Source of the DNA: Paenibacillus piri
GTDB taxonomy: Bacteria > Bacillota > Bacilli > Paenibacillales > NBRC-103111
NCBI RefSeq assembly: GCF_004354045.1
Contig: NZ_SMRT01000001.1
Location: 682,001 to 746,000, forward strand
DNA: 64,000 nt
Direction of reading: 5' to 3'
The notes beneath the pieces were generated by a model. That model worked only from the letters and a program-made list of their open reading frames with translations, did no database searches and was not told where the DNA came from. Below are positions 26,373 to 35,113 of this stretch, one piece after another. How positions within the stretch are numbered: the stretch's first letter is position 1; every line of letters begins with the position of its first letter. The position numbers and the translations under genes were made by a program.

Positions 26373-27680
26373 ATGGTCAAGATGATAACGCAGACATCGT
26401 TGGCGACGGTCGTGACGACATCCCTGATTTTCCTGGCGGCCTGCTCGAGCGGCAGCCAGTCCACAGACGGCAAAGCGACGAAAGACGCCAAACCGGTAAC
26501 GTTGAGGATCATGTGGGGAGGATCGCAGGAACGGCACGATAACACGCTGAAAGTGCTTGAACTGTACTCGAGCACTCACCCTAATGTCAAATTCCAGCCG
26601 GAATACGCTGCGGTACAAGGGTATTTCGATAAATTGGTAACGCTTTCGGCTGCAAATAATCTTCCCGATATCGTCCATATGGATTTGGCGATTATGGACC
26701 AGTACGTGAAGCGCGGTCAGCTGATGGAAATTACCGGATATAATTTGTCCCAGTATTTGGATTCAAAAACGGAGGAAGCGATCAAATTCAACGGCAAGCT
26801 GTTCGGCATTCCTACGAGTCTGAACGGCGGCGGTCTTATCTACAATAAAGCCGACGTGGCAACGTTTGGCATCAAAGCTCCGCATGCAAACTGGACGTGG
26901 GACGAATTTTGGCAGTTTGCCGAGGAGGCGCGCCAGAAGCTTCCGAAAGATCGTTACGGCGTTCAGGATTCATCAAGAGGCTGGTTCGCTTTCCAAGGGT
27001 ATCAAATGTCCAAAGGCAAAGGCCCCGTTTTCCCCGGCGACGGTACTGTGCATATCGATAAGGGGCTATGGAAGGAGTGGCAGGAACGTTACGAGAAGTA
27101 TCGCAAAAACGGCATCGTCCCTCCTGCAGACAAAACGGTTGCGTTTAAAGACGGCGACCCGCAGCTCGATCCGATCGCTTCCGGAGCCGTGCTAGTGTCA
27201 GGAGCGACCGTAGCTTCGGCAGGGCTTGTAGAAAATCTGATGCCTGGAAAAATCGGCGTGGTCAACGGTCCGATAAATTCGGAAGGCAGCGATTGGATAC
27301 AGCCGACACTATTCTGGAGCGTAGCGCAAAACTCGAAAAATAAGGAGGAAGCGCTCAAATTTGCCAAATGGTTTCTGGAGGATCCCGAAGCAACCAAAAT
27401 TATGAAAACTTCCAGGGGCATCCCGCTGAATCAGGAAGGCTGGAAGTCCATCGAGCCGACGCTGGAAGCCGGTCAAAGGTTGGGTAAGGAGCTGCTCGAT
27501 ATCGGGAAAAGTAAGGGTCAAAAATTTTATCCGCTTCCGGCGGGGGGCGCAGATTTCGACAAGACCTACCAGTCGGAAATGGAATCCGCTATGTTCGGCA
27601 AACAATCGCTGGATCAAGCATTTGAGAAGATCATGAAAGCGGCTGAAGACGCGAAAACCAAGATGGCTTCAATCAAGTAA
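26373..27680 (+). CDS. Sugar-binding lipoprotein of ABC importer 3
   Basis: 435 residues from ATG 26373, preceded by GGGGAGG; the longer open frame upstream overlaps the SDR end and lacks a ribosome site. Signal peptide with lipobox LAAC (Cys about residue 24), then a MalE/UgpB-like solute-binding fold (LRIMWGGSQERHDNTLKVLE, NNLPDIVHMD, SLNGGGLIYNK). It differs from the two Lpl-type binding proteins and is a family 1 sugar-binding protein. It delivers substrate to the two permeases that follow. Confidence 0.93.
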   Translation: MVKMITQTSLATVVTTSLIFLAACSSGSQSTDGKATKDAKPVTLRIMWGGSQERHDNTLKVLELYSSTHPNVKFQPEYAAVQGYFDKLVTLSAANNLPDIVHMDLAIMDQYVKRGQLMEITGYNLSQYLDSKTEEAIKFNGKLFGIPTSLNGGGLIYNKADVATFGIKAPHANWTWDEFWQFAEEARQKLPKDRYGVQDSSRGWFAFQGYQMSKGKGPVFPGDGTVHIDKGLWKEWQERYEKYRKNGIVPPADKTVAFKDGDPQLDPIASGAVLVSGATVASAGLVENLMPGKIGVVNGPINSEGSDWIQPTLFWSVAQNSKNKEEALKFAKWFLEDPEATKIMKTSRGIPLNQEGWKSIEPTLEAGQRLGKELLDIGKSKGQKFYPLPAGGADFDKTYQSEMESAMFGKQSLDQAFEKIMKAAEDAKTKMASIK

Positions 27681-27740
27681 GAGCCGGGTTTGTCCCGGAT
27701 CTCGCCGTACAATCGAAAAGAAAGAAGGTGATGTGGATCC

Positions 27741-28646
27741 ATGGGGAGAAACAGGAAAATTTCAGATGAAAGCAATCTTTCCGGGTATCTGTACATTTCT
27801 CCTTGGTTGGTCGGTTTCCTGCTTCTGACGATATGGCCGATTCTCCAATCCTTTTATCTTTCCTTTACGGATTACCCGCTGCTAAGCGAACCGAAGTGGA
27901 GCGGTCTGAACAACTACAGCCGCATATTTGGCGGCGACCCGCTCTTTCTGAAATCGCTTGGAGTAACGTTCGCTTATGTCGTTTTCTCCGTTCCCTTAAA
28001 ATTGTTTTTCTCCCTTATGGTCGCAATATTGCTCAACCGGAGCATTCGGGGGATTTCTATTTACCGGACCATGGTCTACATTCCTTCCCTGATTGGCGGA
28101 AGCGTTGCGGTCGCCGTATTGTGGCGAAACATGTTTGGCAGGGAGGGCTATATCAACCATATCCTGGATTGGTTCGGGATTACCGGGATCGGCTGGGTAT
28201 CCAACCCGCAAACTGCGCTCGGCACGCTAGTCCTGCTGAGCACCTGGCAGTTCGGTTCGACGATGATCATTTTTCTCGCGGGGCTGAAGCAGATTCCAAA
28301 AGATTTGTATGAGTCGGCGGGGGTGGATGGCGCATCCAAGATCGGCCAATTTTTCCATATTACATTGCCCATGCTGTCTCCGGTTATGTTTTTTAATCTT
28401 GTGCTGGGCATTATCGGGTCGTTCCAAATGTTCAATTCGGCATTTATCGTCACTCATGGCGGTCCTGCGAATTCGACGTATACATATGCGTTGTTATTGT
28501 ACGACAAAGCTTTTAAAAACTTTGAAATGGGATATGCCTCCGCCTTGGCCTGGTTTTTGCTTTTCGTGATCGCGCTGTTGTCGGCCATCAATTTCTATGC
28601 GTCGAAATATTGGGTATTTTATGAATCGGAAGGAGGCAGCAAGTAA
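27741..28646 (+). CDS. ABC importer 3 permease, MalF/UgpA type
   Basis: 301 residues, six membrane segments, EAA loop YESAGVDGASKIGQFFHITLPM. Typical start (LSGYLYISPWLVGFLLLTIWPI). RBS GAAGGTGATG. Its stop overlaps the start of the next permease by one base (TAATG). Confidence 0.94.
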   Translation: MGRNRKISDESNLSGYLYISPWLVGFLLLTIWPILQSFYLSFTDYPLLSEPKWSGLNNYSRIFGGDPLFLKSLGVTFAYVVFSVPLKLFFSLMVAILLNRSIRGISIYRTMVYIPSLIGGSVAVAVLWRNMFGREGYINHILDWFGITGIGWVSNPQTALGTLVLLSTWQFGSTMIIFLAGLKQIPKDLYESAGVDGASKIGQFFHITLPMLSPVMFFNLVLGIIGSFQMFNSAFIVTHGGPANSTYTYALLLYDKAFKNFEMGYASALAWFLLFVIALLSAINFYASKYWVFYESEGGSK

Positions 28647-29485
28647 TGGCTTCTTCTAAACAACTGTCCAACCTGAAATATCATCTTATACTGCTGGTCT
28701 TTTCCCTTCTGATGATTTACCCGGTGTTATGGTGGATTGGCGCGTCTCTCAAAACAAATGCGGAGATGCCGCTTCCGACCATATGGCCGGAAACTCCGAT
28801 ATGGGCAAACTATTATAAGGGATGGACGTCATTCCCGAGCTTTACGTTTACGAAGTTTTTCGCCAATACATTGTGGCTGGAATTTTGGTGCGTATTGGGA
28901 GCAGTGTTGACTACGCCGCTTGTCGCTTATGGCTTTGCCCGCATCAAATTTAAGTTGAAGGGTCTGATGTTCTCGCTGCTGCTCATGACGATTATGCTGC
29001 CCGGGCAAGTAACGATCGTACCGCAGTATATTATGTACAGCAAGCTGGATCTGGTTAATTCCTTTTTGCCGCTGATCCTGCCGCATTTTTTTGGGGGCGG
29101 CGCCTTCTTCGTTTTTCTGATGGTCCAATTTATTAGGGGCATCCCGCGGGAATTGGACGAATCGGCCAAGATTGACGGCTGCTCGTCCTTCGGCATTCTT
29201 CTGAAAATCATTCTTCCGCTCGTGAGGCCGGCGCTCGTAACCGTCATGGTGTACACGTTTTTATGGAGCTGGGACGATTTCTTCGGTCAACTGCTTTATT
29301 TGAGCTCAGCCGAAAATTATACCGTCAGCGTGGCGCTTCGCGTATTTATCGATTCCGAGGCAAAGATCGAATGGGGCCAATTGCTTGCCGTTTCGCTTGT
29401 ATCCATCGTTCCCTCCGTACTGGTCTTTTTTGCCGCCCAGAAGCATTTCGTAGAAGGCATTACGACAACAGGCATTAAGGGATAA
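28646..29485 (+). CDS. ABC importer 3 permease, MalG/UgpE type
   Basis: 279 residues with six membrane segments and EAA loop LDESAKIDGCSSFGILLKIILPL. It ends in the expected FFAAQKHFVEGITTTGIKG. RBS GGAAGGAGG lies inside the end of the previous gene. Last gene of the first half of the sugar-acid island; a terminator follows. As with the other two importers here, no ATP-binding subunit is encoded. Confidence 0.94.
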   Translation: MASSKQLSNLKYHLILLVFSLLMIYPVLWWIGASLKTNAEMPLPTIWPETPIWANYYKGWTSFPSFTFTKFFANTLWLEFWCVLGAVLTTPLVAYGFARIKFKLKGLMFSLLLMTIMLPGQVTIVPQYIMYSKLDLVNSFLPLILPHFFGGGAFFVFLMVQFIRGIPRELDESAKIDGCSSFGILLKIILPLVRPALVTVMVYTFLWSWDDFFGQLLYLSSAENYTVSVALRVFIDSEAKIEWGQLLAVSLVSIVPSVLVFFAAQKHFVEGITTTGIKG

Positions 29486-29554
29486 TGTTCGCCATGCAAT
29501 GGGAAACGAAGCCTGCGCCTGCCGACGGTGCCCCGTAGTCGCCACAAAAATACG

Positions 29555-29593
29555 AACGCCCCATGCCGCGCGGTCGAGCGGTCCGGGGTGTTT
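29555..29593 (+). terminator. Terminator after ABC importer 3
   Basis: AACGCCCC (29555-29562) pairs with GGGGTGTT (29585-29592), with further pairing of GCCGC/GCGGT inside. The following T-run is short (TTTCTCGTTT), so efficiency is uncertain. Confidence 0.65.
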
Positions 29594-29620
29594 CTCGTTT
29601 CAGTTGAGGAAAAAATCGGG

Positions 29621-29649
29621 TTGACACCCTATTTCTGCGGTGGTACGAT
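29621..29649 (+). promoter_or_regulatory. Promoter of the IclR 2 operon
   Basis: TTGACA (29621-29626) and TACGAT (29644-29649), 17-base spacer. A CTGCGGT half-site resembling the operator arm lies within the spacer. Confidence 0.75.
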
Positions 29650-29671
29650 CAACATGTAGATTATACAAAAC

Positions 29672-29695
29672 TGCGGTTTTATATAGTAAACCGCA
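29672..29695. promoter_or_regulatory. Palindromic operator, probable IclR 2 site
   Basis: Perfect 8-base arms TGCGGTTT (29672-29679) and AAACCGCA (29688-29695) around 8 bases. It sits between the promoter and the IclR 2 start, so IclR 2 probably controls its own operon. Confidence 0.78.
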
Positions 29696-29718
29696 ATCGC
29701 CTTTCACCTTGGGAGGAC

Positions 29719-30477
29719 ATGATGGAGAAGAAGTATTGGGTTCCGGCTTTGGAGAAGGCCGACGACGTGCTGCAAGCGATTTCGGAGCAGCCCTCGAAGC
29801 TTAGGCTCATCGATTTGTCCAACCGGCTCGGCATTAATAAAAGCTCCATGTTTTCATTGCTCAATACGATGGAAGCTCTGGACTGGGTCGTGCGCGAGAC
29901 GGAGGGCACTTATTCATTGGGCTCCAAGCTGGGCTACATTGGAAACGCTTTTTTCAAGCAGTTCAGCTTGATTGACCGTTTCCGCAAAGAAGCCGCAGTA
30001 ACGAAGCATACGATTCAGGAGACGATTCAGCTCGCCAAGCTGGAGCAGCATGAGGTGCTGTATTTGGCGAAGGAGGAGATGCCGTCTCCCGTCCGACTGG
30101 CTTCGGAGCCGGGGATGAAGCTGCCCGCGCATGTGACGGCGCTCGGCAAGGCGATGCTGGCCTCGCTGGATATGCCGGAGTTCGTCAAGCTGTTTCCGCA
30201 GGAAGCGCTAGAGCCCTGCTTGACGCCGCACACGATCGGACGGCGGAGCGAGCTGCTGAAGCAGCTTGGCGTTGCCCGCGTTCAAGGCTATGCGTTCGAT
30301 CTGCAGGAGGCGGTGATGGGCTTTTGCTGTGTGGCCGCGCCCGTACGCGATGCGCAAGGCCAAGTGATTGCCGCGATCAGCTGCTCCATGTTCCAGCATG
30401 AGTGGGAGCAGAAGCGGGAGCTGGCGCAGCGGGAAATTTGCGCGCTGGCCGCCAAATTGTCGCAAAGCACTGCTTAA
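29719..30477 (+). CDS. IclR-family transcriptional regulator 2
   Basis: 252 residues. Winged helix (LRLIDLSNRLGINKSSMFSLLNTM) and effector domain (ALGKAMLASLD, RVQGYAFDLQEAVMGFCCVAAPV). GGGAGG lies 2 bases before ATG 29719 and 5 before ATG 29722, so the second ATG may be the true start. First gene of an operon with SDR 2, an FAH hydrolase, the UxaA-like halves and SDR 3. It probably responds to a pathway intermediate and binds the palindrome at 29672-29695. Confidence 0.92.
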   Translation: MMEKKYWVPALEKADDVLQAISEQPSKLRLIDLSNRLGINKSSMFSLLNTMEALDWVVRETEGTYSLGSKLGYIGNAFFKQFSLIDRFRKEAAVTKHTIQETIQLAKLEQHEVLYLAKEEMPSPVRLASEPGMKLPAHVTALGKAMLASLDMPEFVKLFPQEALEPCLTPHTIGRRSELLKQLGVARVQGYAFDLQEAVMGFCCVAAPVRDAQGQVIAAISCSMFQHEWEQKRELAQREICALAAKLSQSTA

Positions 30478-30508
30478 ACCATTTTTAGATGAAGGATGTG
30501 TGCTGAAA

Positions 30509-31282
30509 ATGAGATTGCAAGGGAAAGTCACATTGATTACCGGCTCGGGCTCGGGCATCGGGCAGAGCTCGGCGCTGCTGTTCGCCAAAGAAGGCGCTAC
30601 CGTCATTGTCAACGATTTATCGGAGGAAAAAGGCCGCGAAACCGTCAGCATGATTACGGAAGCCGGCGGCGATGCAACATTTATTCAGGCGGACGTGACG
30701 AATCCGGATTCCGTAAAAGCGATGGTCGAGCAGGCGATTGCGGCTTACGGACGGATCGACGTGCTGTTTAACAATGCAGGCATCAGCGGCGTAGGAGCGA
30801 TTCATGAGATCGAGCCCGATGCCTGGGACCGTGTCATCAACGTCAACATCCGCGGCGTCTATTTGCCGTGCAAATACGTCATTCCCTATATGATGGAGCG
30901 CCGTGAAGGCTCGATCATCAATATGTCTTCCTGCATTGCCGAGATCGGCTTGGCCCGCCGCGCTTCCTATTCGGCAACCAAAGGAGCCGTGCTGGCGCTC
31001 ACCAAATCGATGCAGGTCGATTACGCAAAATACCAGATCCGCGTCAACGCTTTGCTGCCGGGCACCATTTTAACGCCGTTTGTGGAAAATTATTTGCGCA
31101 CATCCTACGACAACCCGGAAGAAGGATACGAAAGCCTGAAAAAGCGGCAGCTGAGCGGCGATTTGGGTCGGCCGGAAGATGTGGCGAAGGCCGCATTGTT
31201 TCTGGCTTCGGATGAATCGCGCTTCATGATGGGCTCCCCGCTGTACATTGACGGCGGCACCACGTTCGGGAAAGACGTTTAG
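30509..31282 (+). CDS. Short-chain dehydrogenase/reductase (SDR 2)
   Basis: 257 residues from ATG 30509 behind GAAGGATG. Classical SDR with TGSGSGIG, NNAG, and Ser plus YSATK (catalytic Tyr and Lys). Asp after beta-2 (VNDLSEEK) suggests NAD(H). The neighbouring FAH-family hydrolase suggests that one SDR of this operon makes a 2,4-diketo-3-deoxy acid, as in the non-phosphorylating L-rhamnose and L-fucose routes. Confidence 0.92.
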   Translation: MRLQGKVTLITGSGSGIGQSSALLFAKEGATVIVNDLSEEKGRETVSMITEAGGDATFIQADVTNPDSVKAMVEQAIAAYGRIDVLFNNAGISGVGAIHEIEPDAWDRVINVNIRGVYLPCKYVIPYMMERREGSIINMSSCIAEIGLARRASYSATKGAVLALTKSMQVDYAKYQIRVNALLPGTILTPFVENYLRTSYDNPEEGYESLKKRQLSGDLGRPEDVAKAALFLASDESRFMMGSPLYIDGGTTFGKDV

Positions 31283-31367
31283 ACGGGGCGGTGCAATACG
31301 CCGCAATGCAAGCTGACAGCCGGTTGGCGGCTAAGCCATTATTATAAATTATATGGAGGTTATACCT

Positions 31368-32276
31368 ATGAAATTATTGACATTTATCGAGAATGGCGAG
31401 CAAAAATTAGGCGTTAAAACGGATAAGGGCGTCGTACATATTTCCGCGGCATTGCAAAAGGTTGCTGCGTCTGCCGGCCAAACAGTGCCGCAAACCGTGC
31501 ATGAGGTCATCGACGGCGGAGCGGCCGCCGTTGCCGCGCTTCAAGCCTACGTGGATCAGGCGCTGGCTGCAGGCGACGGTTACGTGCTGAACGAATCCGA
31601 CCTGACGCTCGCTCCTTGCGTGACGCATCCGAACAAAATCATTTGCGTAGGCCTCAACTACCGCAAGCATGCCGAGGAAACCGGAGCGGCTATTCCGAAA
31701 TATCCGATTTTGTTCAACAAATTCAACAACACATTGACCGGCAACGGCGCCGATGTGCCGCTTCCCGTCAAAGTTTCCAGCAAGGTCGACTATGAAGCCG
31801 AGCTCGTCATCGTAATCGGCAAGCAAGCGAAATACGTATCCAAAGAGGATGCGCTGAGCCATGTATTCGGCTATTGCAATGTCAACGATCTATCGGCCCG
31901 CGACCTGCAGACGCGCACGCAGCAATGGCTGCTCGGCAAAAGCTGCGACGGCTTCAGCCCGCTCGGACCTTATCTGGTGACCGCCGATGAAGTCGGCAAT
32001 CCGAACGATCTCGGCATCCGCTGCATCGTGAACGGCGAAGTCCGCCAAAACTCGAATACGTCGGATATGATTTTCCACTGCGACGAGATCGTCAGCTACA
32101 TTTCGCAGCATATGACGCTCGTGCCCGGCGACATTATTTTGACGGGCACGCCTGAAGGCGTCGTGCTGGGTTTGCCGGAGGATCAGCAAGTATTTTTGAA
32201 GGACGGCGATGTGGTTACCATTGAAATCGACAAGCTCGGATCTTTGACCAACCGTTTGGTGGCGGAGCAAGCATAA
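31368..32276 (+). CDS. Fumarylacetoacetate hydrolase-family protein (probable diketo-acid hydrolase)
   Basis: 302 residues from ATG 31368, with GGAGG upstream (GGAGGTTATACCT). The FAH catalytic domain is clear: NKIICVGLNYRKHAEE, then DYEAELVIVIG with the metal-binding Glu residues, DLSARDLQ, and PGDIILTGTPEGVV. Relatives cleave 2,4-diketo-3-deoxy sugar acids to pyruvate plus glycolate or lactate, or hydrolyse acylpyruvates. Its position between two SDRs and a split dehydratase favours the sugar-acid reaction. No signal peptide; cytoplasmic. Confidence 0.93.
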   Translation: MKLLTFIENGEQKLGVKTDKGVVHISAALQKVAASAGQTVPQTVHEVIDGGAAAVAALQAYVDQALAAGDGYVLNESDLTLAPCVTHPNKIICVGLNYRKHAEETGAAIPKYPILFNKFNNTLTGNGADVPLPVKVSSKVDYEAELVIVIGKQAKYVSKEDALSHVFGYCNVNDLSARDLQTRTQQWLLGKSCDGFSPLGPYLVTADEVGNPNDLGIRCIVNGEVRQNSNTSDMIFHCDEIVSYISQHMTLVPGDIILTGTPEGVVLGLPEDQQVFLKDGDVVTIEIDKLGSLTNRLVAEQA

Positions 32277-32293
32277 GAGGAGGCAGAAGCGAT

Positions 32294-32617
32294 ATGGCGG
32301 CACATCAAATTGAAGCAGGCGCCGATGCATTGGTGATGGATGCGCGCGATCATGTGGCAACGGCCATCAAGGATTTGCAGCAGGGGCAGAGCATTACGTA
32401 CCGTGTGCAGGACCAGGTTCGCCAGCTGACGCTGGCCGATGCGATTCCGTTCGGGCATAAAGTAGCCATCCAGGATGTTGCGGGCGGCACGGACATCCGC
32501 AAATACGGCGAGGTGATCGGCCGCACGACGGTTCCGGTCCAGGCCGGGCAGCACGTGCACGTGCACAATGTCGAGGGCATCCGCGGCCGAGGCGACCAGG
32601 CGGCAAAAAAGGCGTAA
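32294..32617 (+). CDS. UxaA-family dehydratase small subunit (SAF domain)
   Basis: 107 residues, an SAF-type beta-clip domain matching the N-terminal part of altronate dehydratase UxaA and the small subunit SuyA of sulfolactate sulfo-lyase (AIPFGHKVAIQDVAGGTDIRKYGEVIG). In UxaA of enteric bacteria this is fused to the catalytic domain; here it is a separate gene behind AGGAGG. Its large-subunit partner is 313 bases downstream. Confidence 0.9.
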   Translation: MAAHQIEAGADALVMDARDHVATAIKDLQQGQSITYRVQDQVRQLTLADAIPFGHKVAIQDVAGGTDIRKYGEVIGRTTVPVQAGQHVHVHNVEGIRGRGDQAAKKA

Positions 32618-32930
32618 AGTCATTGAATTAAACGCAATCGTACCACGGTCATACCGCAGTCGTTATCGCAGTCTACAGCAGTCGTACCGGACAGCCGGTC
32701 GGCAATTACGCGGCCCGGGGGCACCGACTGAACGGTGTCTCCGGGCTTATACGGCTGCTCGTACGGTCAGATTTGCCGGAAGAAAGCCCGGCAGATGAAT
32801 ACGATAAATTTGGCTTCATTCATGCGAAGCCCGACAGACGTAAAGAGTTCGGTTTCACATAGACAGAAACGACGGCGAATACCGACGAAGCAAGCTTCCC
32901 GGAAGGAAAGTTATCAGGAGGAAAATCAGA
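32618..32930. other. Long spacer between the UxaA-like subunits
   Basis: 313 bases with no gene-like reading frame. It contains a strong hairpin at 32714-32745: arms CCCGGGGGCACCG and CGGTGTCTCCGGG pair over 13 positions with two G-U pairs around a 6-base loop, with no T-run afterwards. An RNA-processing or stability role, or separate expression of the two subunits, is possible. AGGAGG for the large subunit lies at the end. Confidence 0.6.
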
Positions 32931-34091
32931 ATGGAACATATGATGGGATACAGAAGACCGAACGGTACGGTAGGCATCCGCAATCATTTGCTCATTATCC
33001 CGACAGTAATATGCGCCAATCAGGTATGCAGCCGGATTGCCCAGATGGTACCGGAAGCGATCGCAATTCCGCATCAGCACGGCTGCAGCCAGATCGGCTC
33101 CGATAAGGAACGTACGTTCGACGTGTTGGCGGGCACAGGCAAAAATCCGAATGTCGGCGGCGTGATCATCATCAGCCTGGGCTGCGAGGTTATCGACCCG
33201 AATGAGCTGGCCGATGCGATCCGACCTACAGGCAAGCTGGTCGAGGTGTTCGACATTCAATCCGTCGGCGGCTCCGTGAAGGCGATTCAGCACGGCACCG
33301 AGCTGGCCCAAAAAATGCGCGAGCAGCTTCAGGCGATGCAGCCTGAACCGATTCCGTTCAGCGAGCTGATCATCGGCGTCAAGTGCGGCGGCTCGGATGC
33401 GACTTCCGGCCTGGCGTCGAACCCGGCGTTGGGCGCGGCGGCCGATTCGCTGATCCAGGCGGGCGGCGGCGTCGTTATCGGCGAAACGACCGAAATTATC
33501 GGCGCCGAGCATGTGCTCGCTTCCCGCTGCGCGACGAAGGAAACAGCGGACGAGCTGTATCATATTGTCGACCGCTTCGAGAAAGAGGTCGAGCGGATGG
33601 GCGCCGATATGCGCGGCGGCAATCCGAGCCCCGGCAACATTGCGGGCGGCTTGACGACCATCGAGGAGAAGTCGCTCGGTTGTATAAGCAAATGCGGCAA
33701 TGCGCCGATCGAAGGCATTATCGAATATGCCGGGAACATTCCGAAGCATGGCCTTTACTTCATGGATTCTCCCGGCAACGATATCGAGTGCGTATCGGGC
33801 ATGGCGGCAGGCGGGGCGCACCTGGTCTGTTTCACGACCGGCCGCGGGACCCCGACCGGTTCGGCCGTTATCCCGGTCATCAAAATTACCGGCAATACGC
33901 GGATGTTCGAGCGAATGAGCGACAATATGGATGTGAACGTGGGCGACATGCTGGCAGGAACAATGAGCCTGGAAGAGGCGGGCGAGCTCGTCTGGCAGGA
34001 AATCAAAGAAGTGGCCAACGGCAAACTGACTAAAGCGGAAATTCTCGGTCATACGGAGTTCAGCATCAACCGGATCGGACCGAGCTTGTAA
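32931..34091 (+). CDS. UxaA-family dehydratase large subunit (altronate dehydratase-like)
   Basis: 386 residues, the catalytic part of the UxaA/GarD/SuyB family. Visible signatures: MGYRRPNGTVGIRNH, HQHGCSQIG, LGCEVID, GVKCGGSDATSGLASNPALG, GNPSPGNIAGGLTTIEEKSLGC, and FTTGRGTPTGSAVIPVIKITGN. These iron-dependent enzymes remove water (or sulfite) from a sugar acid. With the SAF subunit upstream it forms a two-subunit enzyme. Altronate, galactarate, another aldonate or sulfolactate are all possible by family; the hydrolase and SDRs nearby favour an aldonate. Confidence 0.92.
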   Translation: MEHMMGYRRPNGTVGIRNHLLIIPTVICANQVCSRIAQMVPEAIAIPHQHGCSQIGSDKERTFDVLAGTGKNPNVGGVIIISLGCEVIDPNELADAIRPTGKLVEVFDIQSVGGSVKAIQHGTELAQKMREQLQAMQPEPIPFSELIIGVKCGGSDATSGLASNPALGAAADSLIQAGGGVVIGETTEIIGAEHVLASRCATKETADELYHIVDRFEKEVERMGADMRGGNPSPGNIAGGLTTIEEKSLGCISKCGNAPIEGIIEYAGNIPKHGLYFMDSPGNDIECVSGMAAGGAHLVCFTTGRGTPTGSAVIPVIKITGNTRMFERMSDNMDVNVGDMLAGTMSLEEAGELVWQEIKEVANGKLTKAEILGHTEFSINRIGPSL

Positions 34092-34110
34092 TGAAGGAGG
34101 CTATCGCCAA

Positions 34111-34905
34111 ATGGGCAGACTAACTGACAGAATAGCGCTGGTAACCGGCGCGAGCCGCGGGATCGGCGAAGCGATTGCAATCCGCTTGGCCGAGGAAGGC
34201 GCGCATGTGGCAGTTAACTATACATCCGACCGTTCCCGCCCTTTGGCGGAAAAAGTAAAAGAACAGATCGAGGCTTTGGGCGGCAAAGCGATCGCAGTTC
34301 AGGCGGACGTGGGCAAAAAAGACGAGGTCGAAGCGATGTTCAAGCAGGTACGGCAGCAGCTCGGCGATATCGAAATTTTGGTCAACAACGCGGGCATCGC
34401 CCCGTTCGAACCGTTTATGAAGGTGACGGAGGAGACTTGGGACCGCACCTACAACACGAATGTAAAATCGATCTTTATGTGCTCCCAACTGGCGGCCAAG
34501 TCGATGATCGAGAAGCGTTACGGCAAAATCGTCAACGTATTGTCGACAGCCAGTCTGGTCGTCACGAGCCCAGTCATTCCTCACTATCAATCGTCCAAAG
34601 CGGCGGCGAATATGTTAACCAAGGGGATGGCCGTCGAGCTTGGCAAATACAACATCAACGTGAATGCGGTTGGACCGAGCACAGTAGATACGGATATGTG
34701 CACCGACTTTTTGGCTGATCCGCGCATCCGCGAGCAGGAAGTGGAAGCGAATCCGATGAAACGGCTCGGTACGGCAAGACAAATCGGCGATGCGGTCGTA
34801 TTCCTCGCTTCGGATGAGGCGATGCAGGTTAACGGTCACTTGCTGATGGTGGACGGGGGCTTGACCGTGAAGGCGGCGCAGCCGGAAGATCATTTGGAGC
34901 ATTAA
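34111..34905 (+). CDS. Short-chain dehydrogenase/reductase (SDR 3, FabG-like)
   Basis: 264 residues, AAGGAGG before the ATG. TGASRGIG, NNAG and HYQSSK (catalytic Tyr and Lys) are present. After beta-2 it has VNYTSDRS instead of an acidic residue, which favours NADP(H). Last gene of the IclR 2 operon, followed by a strong terminator. Oxidises or reduces a sugar-acid intermediate. Confidence 0.92.
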   Translation: MGRLTDRIALVTGASRGIGEAIAIRLAEEGAHVAVNYTSDRSRPLAEKVKEQIEALGGKAIAVQADVGKKDEVEAMFKQVRQQLGDIEILVNNAGIAPFEPFMKVTEETWDRTYNTNVKSIFMCSQLAAKSMIEKRYGKIVNVLSTASLVVTSPVIPHYQSSKAAANMLTKGMAVELGKYNINVNAVGPSTVDTDMCTDFLADPRIREQEVEANPMKRLGTARQIGDAVVFLASDEAMQVNGHLLMVDGGLTVKAAQPEDHLEH

Positions 34906-34915
34906 TATTGAAGCA

Positions 34916-34955
34916 GAGCCCTGCTCCCCCTTAGGGGAGAGGGCTCGTTTACTTT
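34916..34955 (+). terminator. Terminator of the IclR 2 operon
   Basis: GAGCCCT-G-CTCCCC (34916-34929) pairs with GGGGAG-AGGGCTC (34934-34946) with one bulge, followed by TTTACTTTTT. Confidence 0.92.
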
Positions 34956-35113
34956 TTCGCAGCAGCTTTGGCGCATTCGTTCACAAAATGTTCAATGAAT
35001 CGACAATATTGTGGCAATTCGGTCATGAAATCTAATAATCTCCTAATATTTGTCTCAAACTTTTTAAAAATTTGTATTCTATAGTAGAGATAGGAAATAG
35101 GAGGTGATGATTG

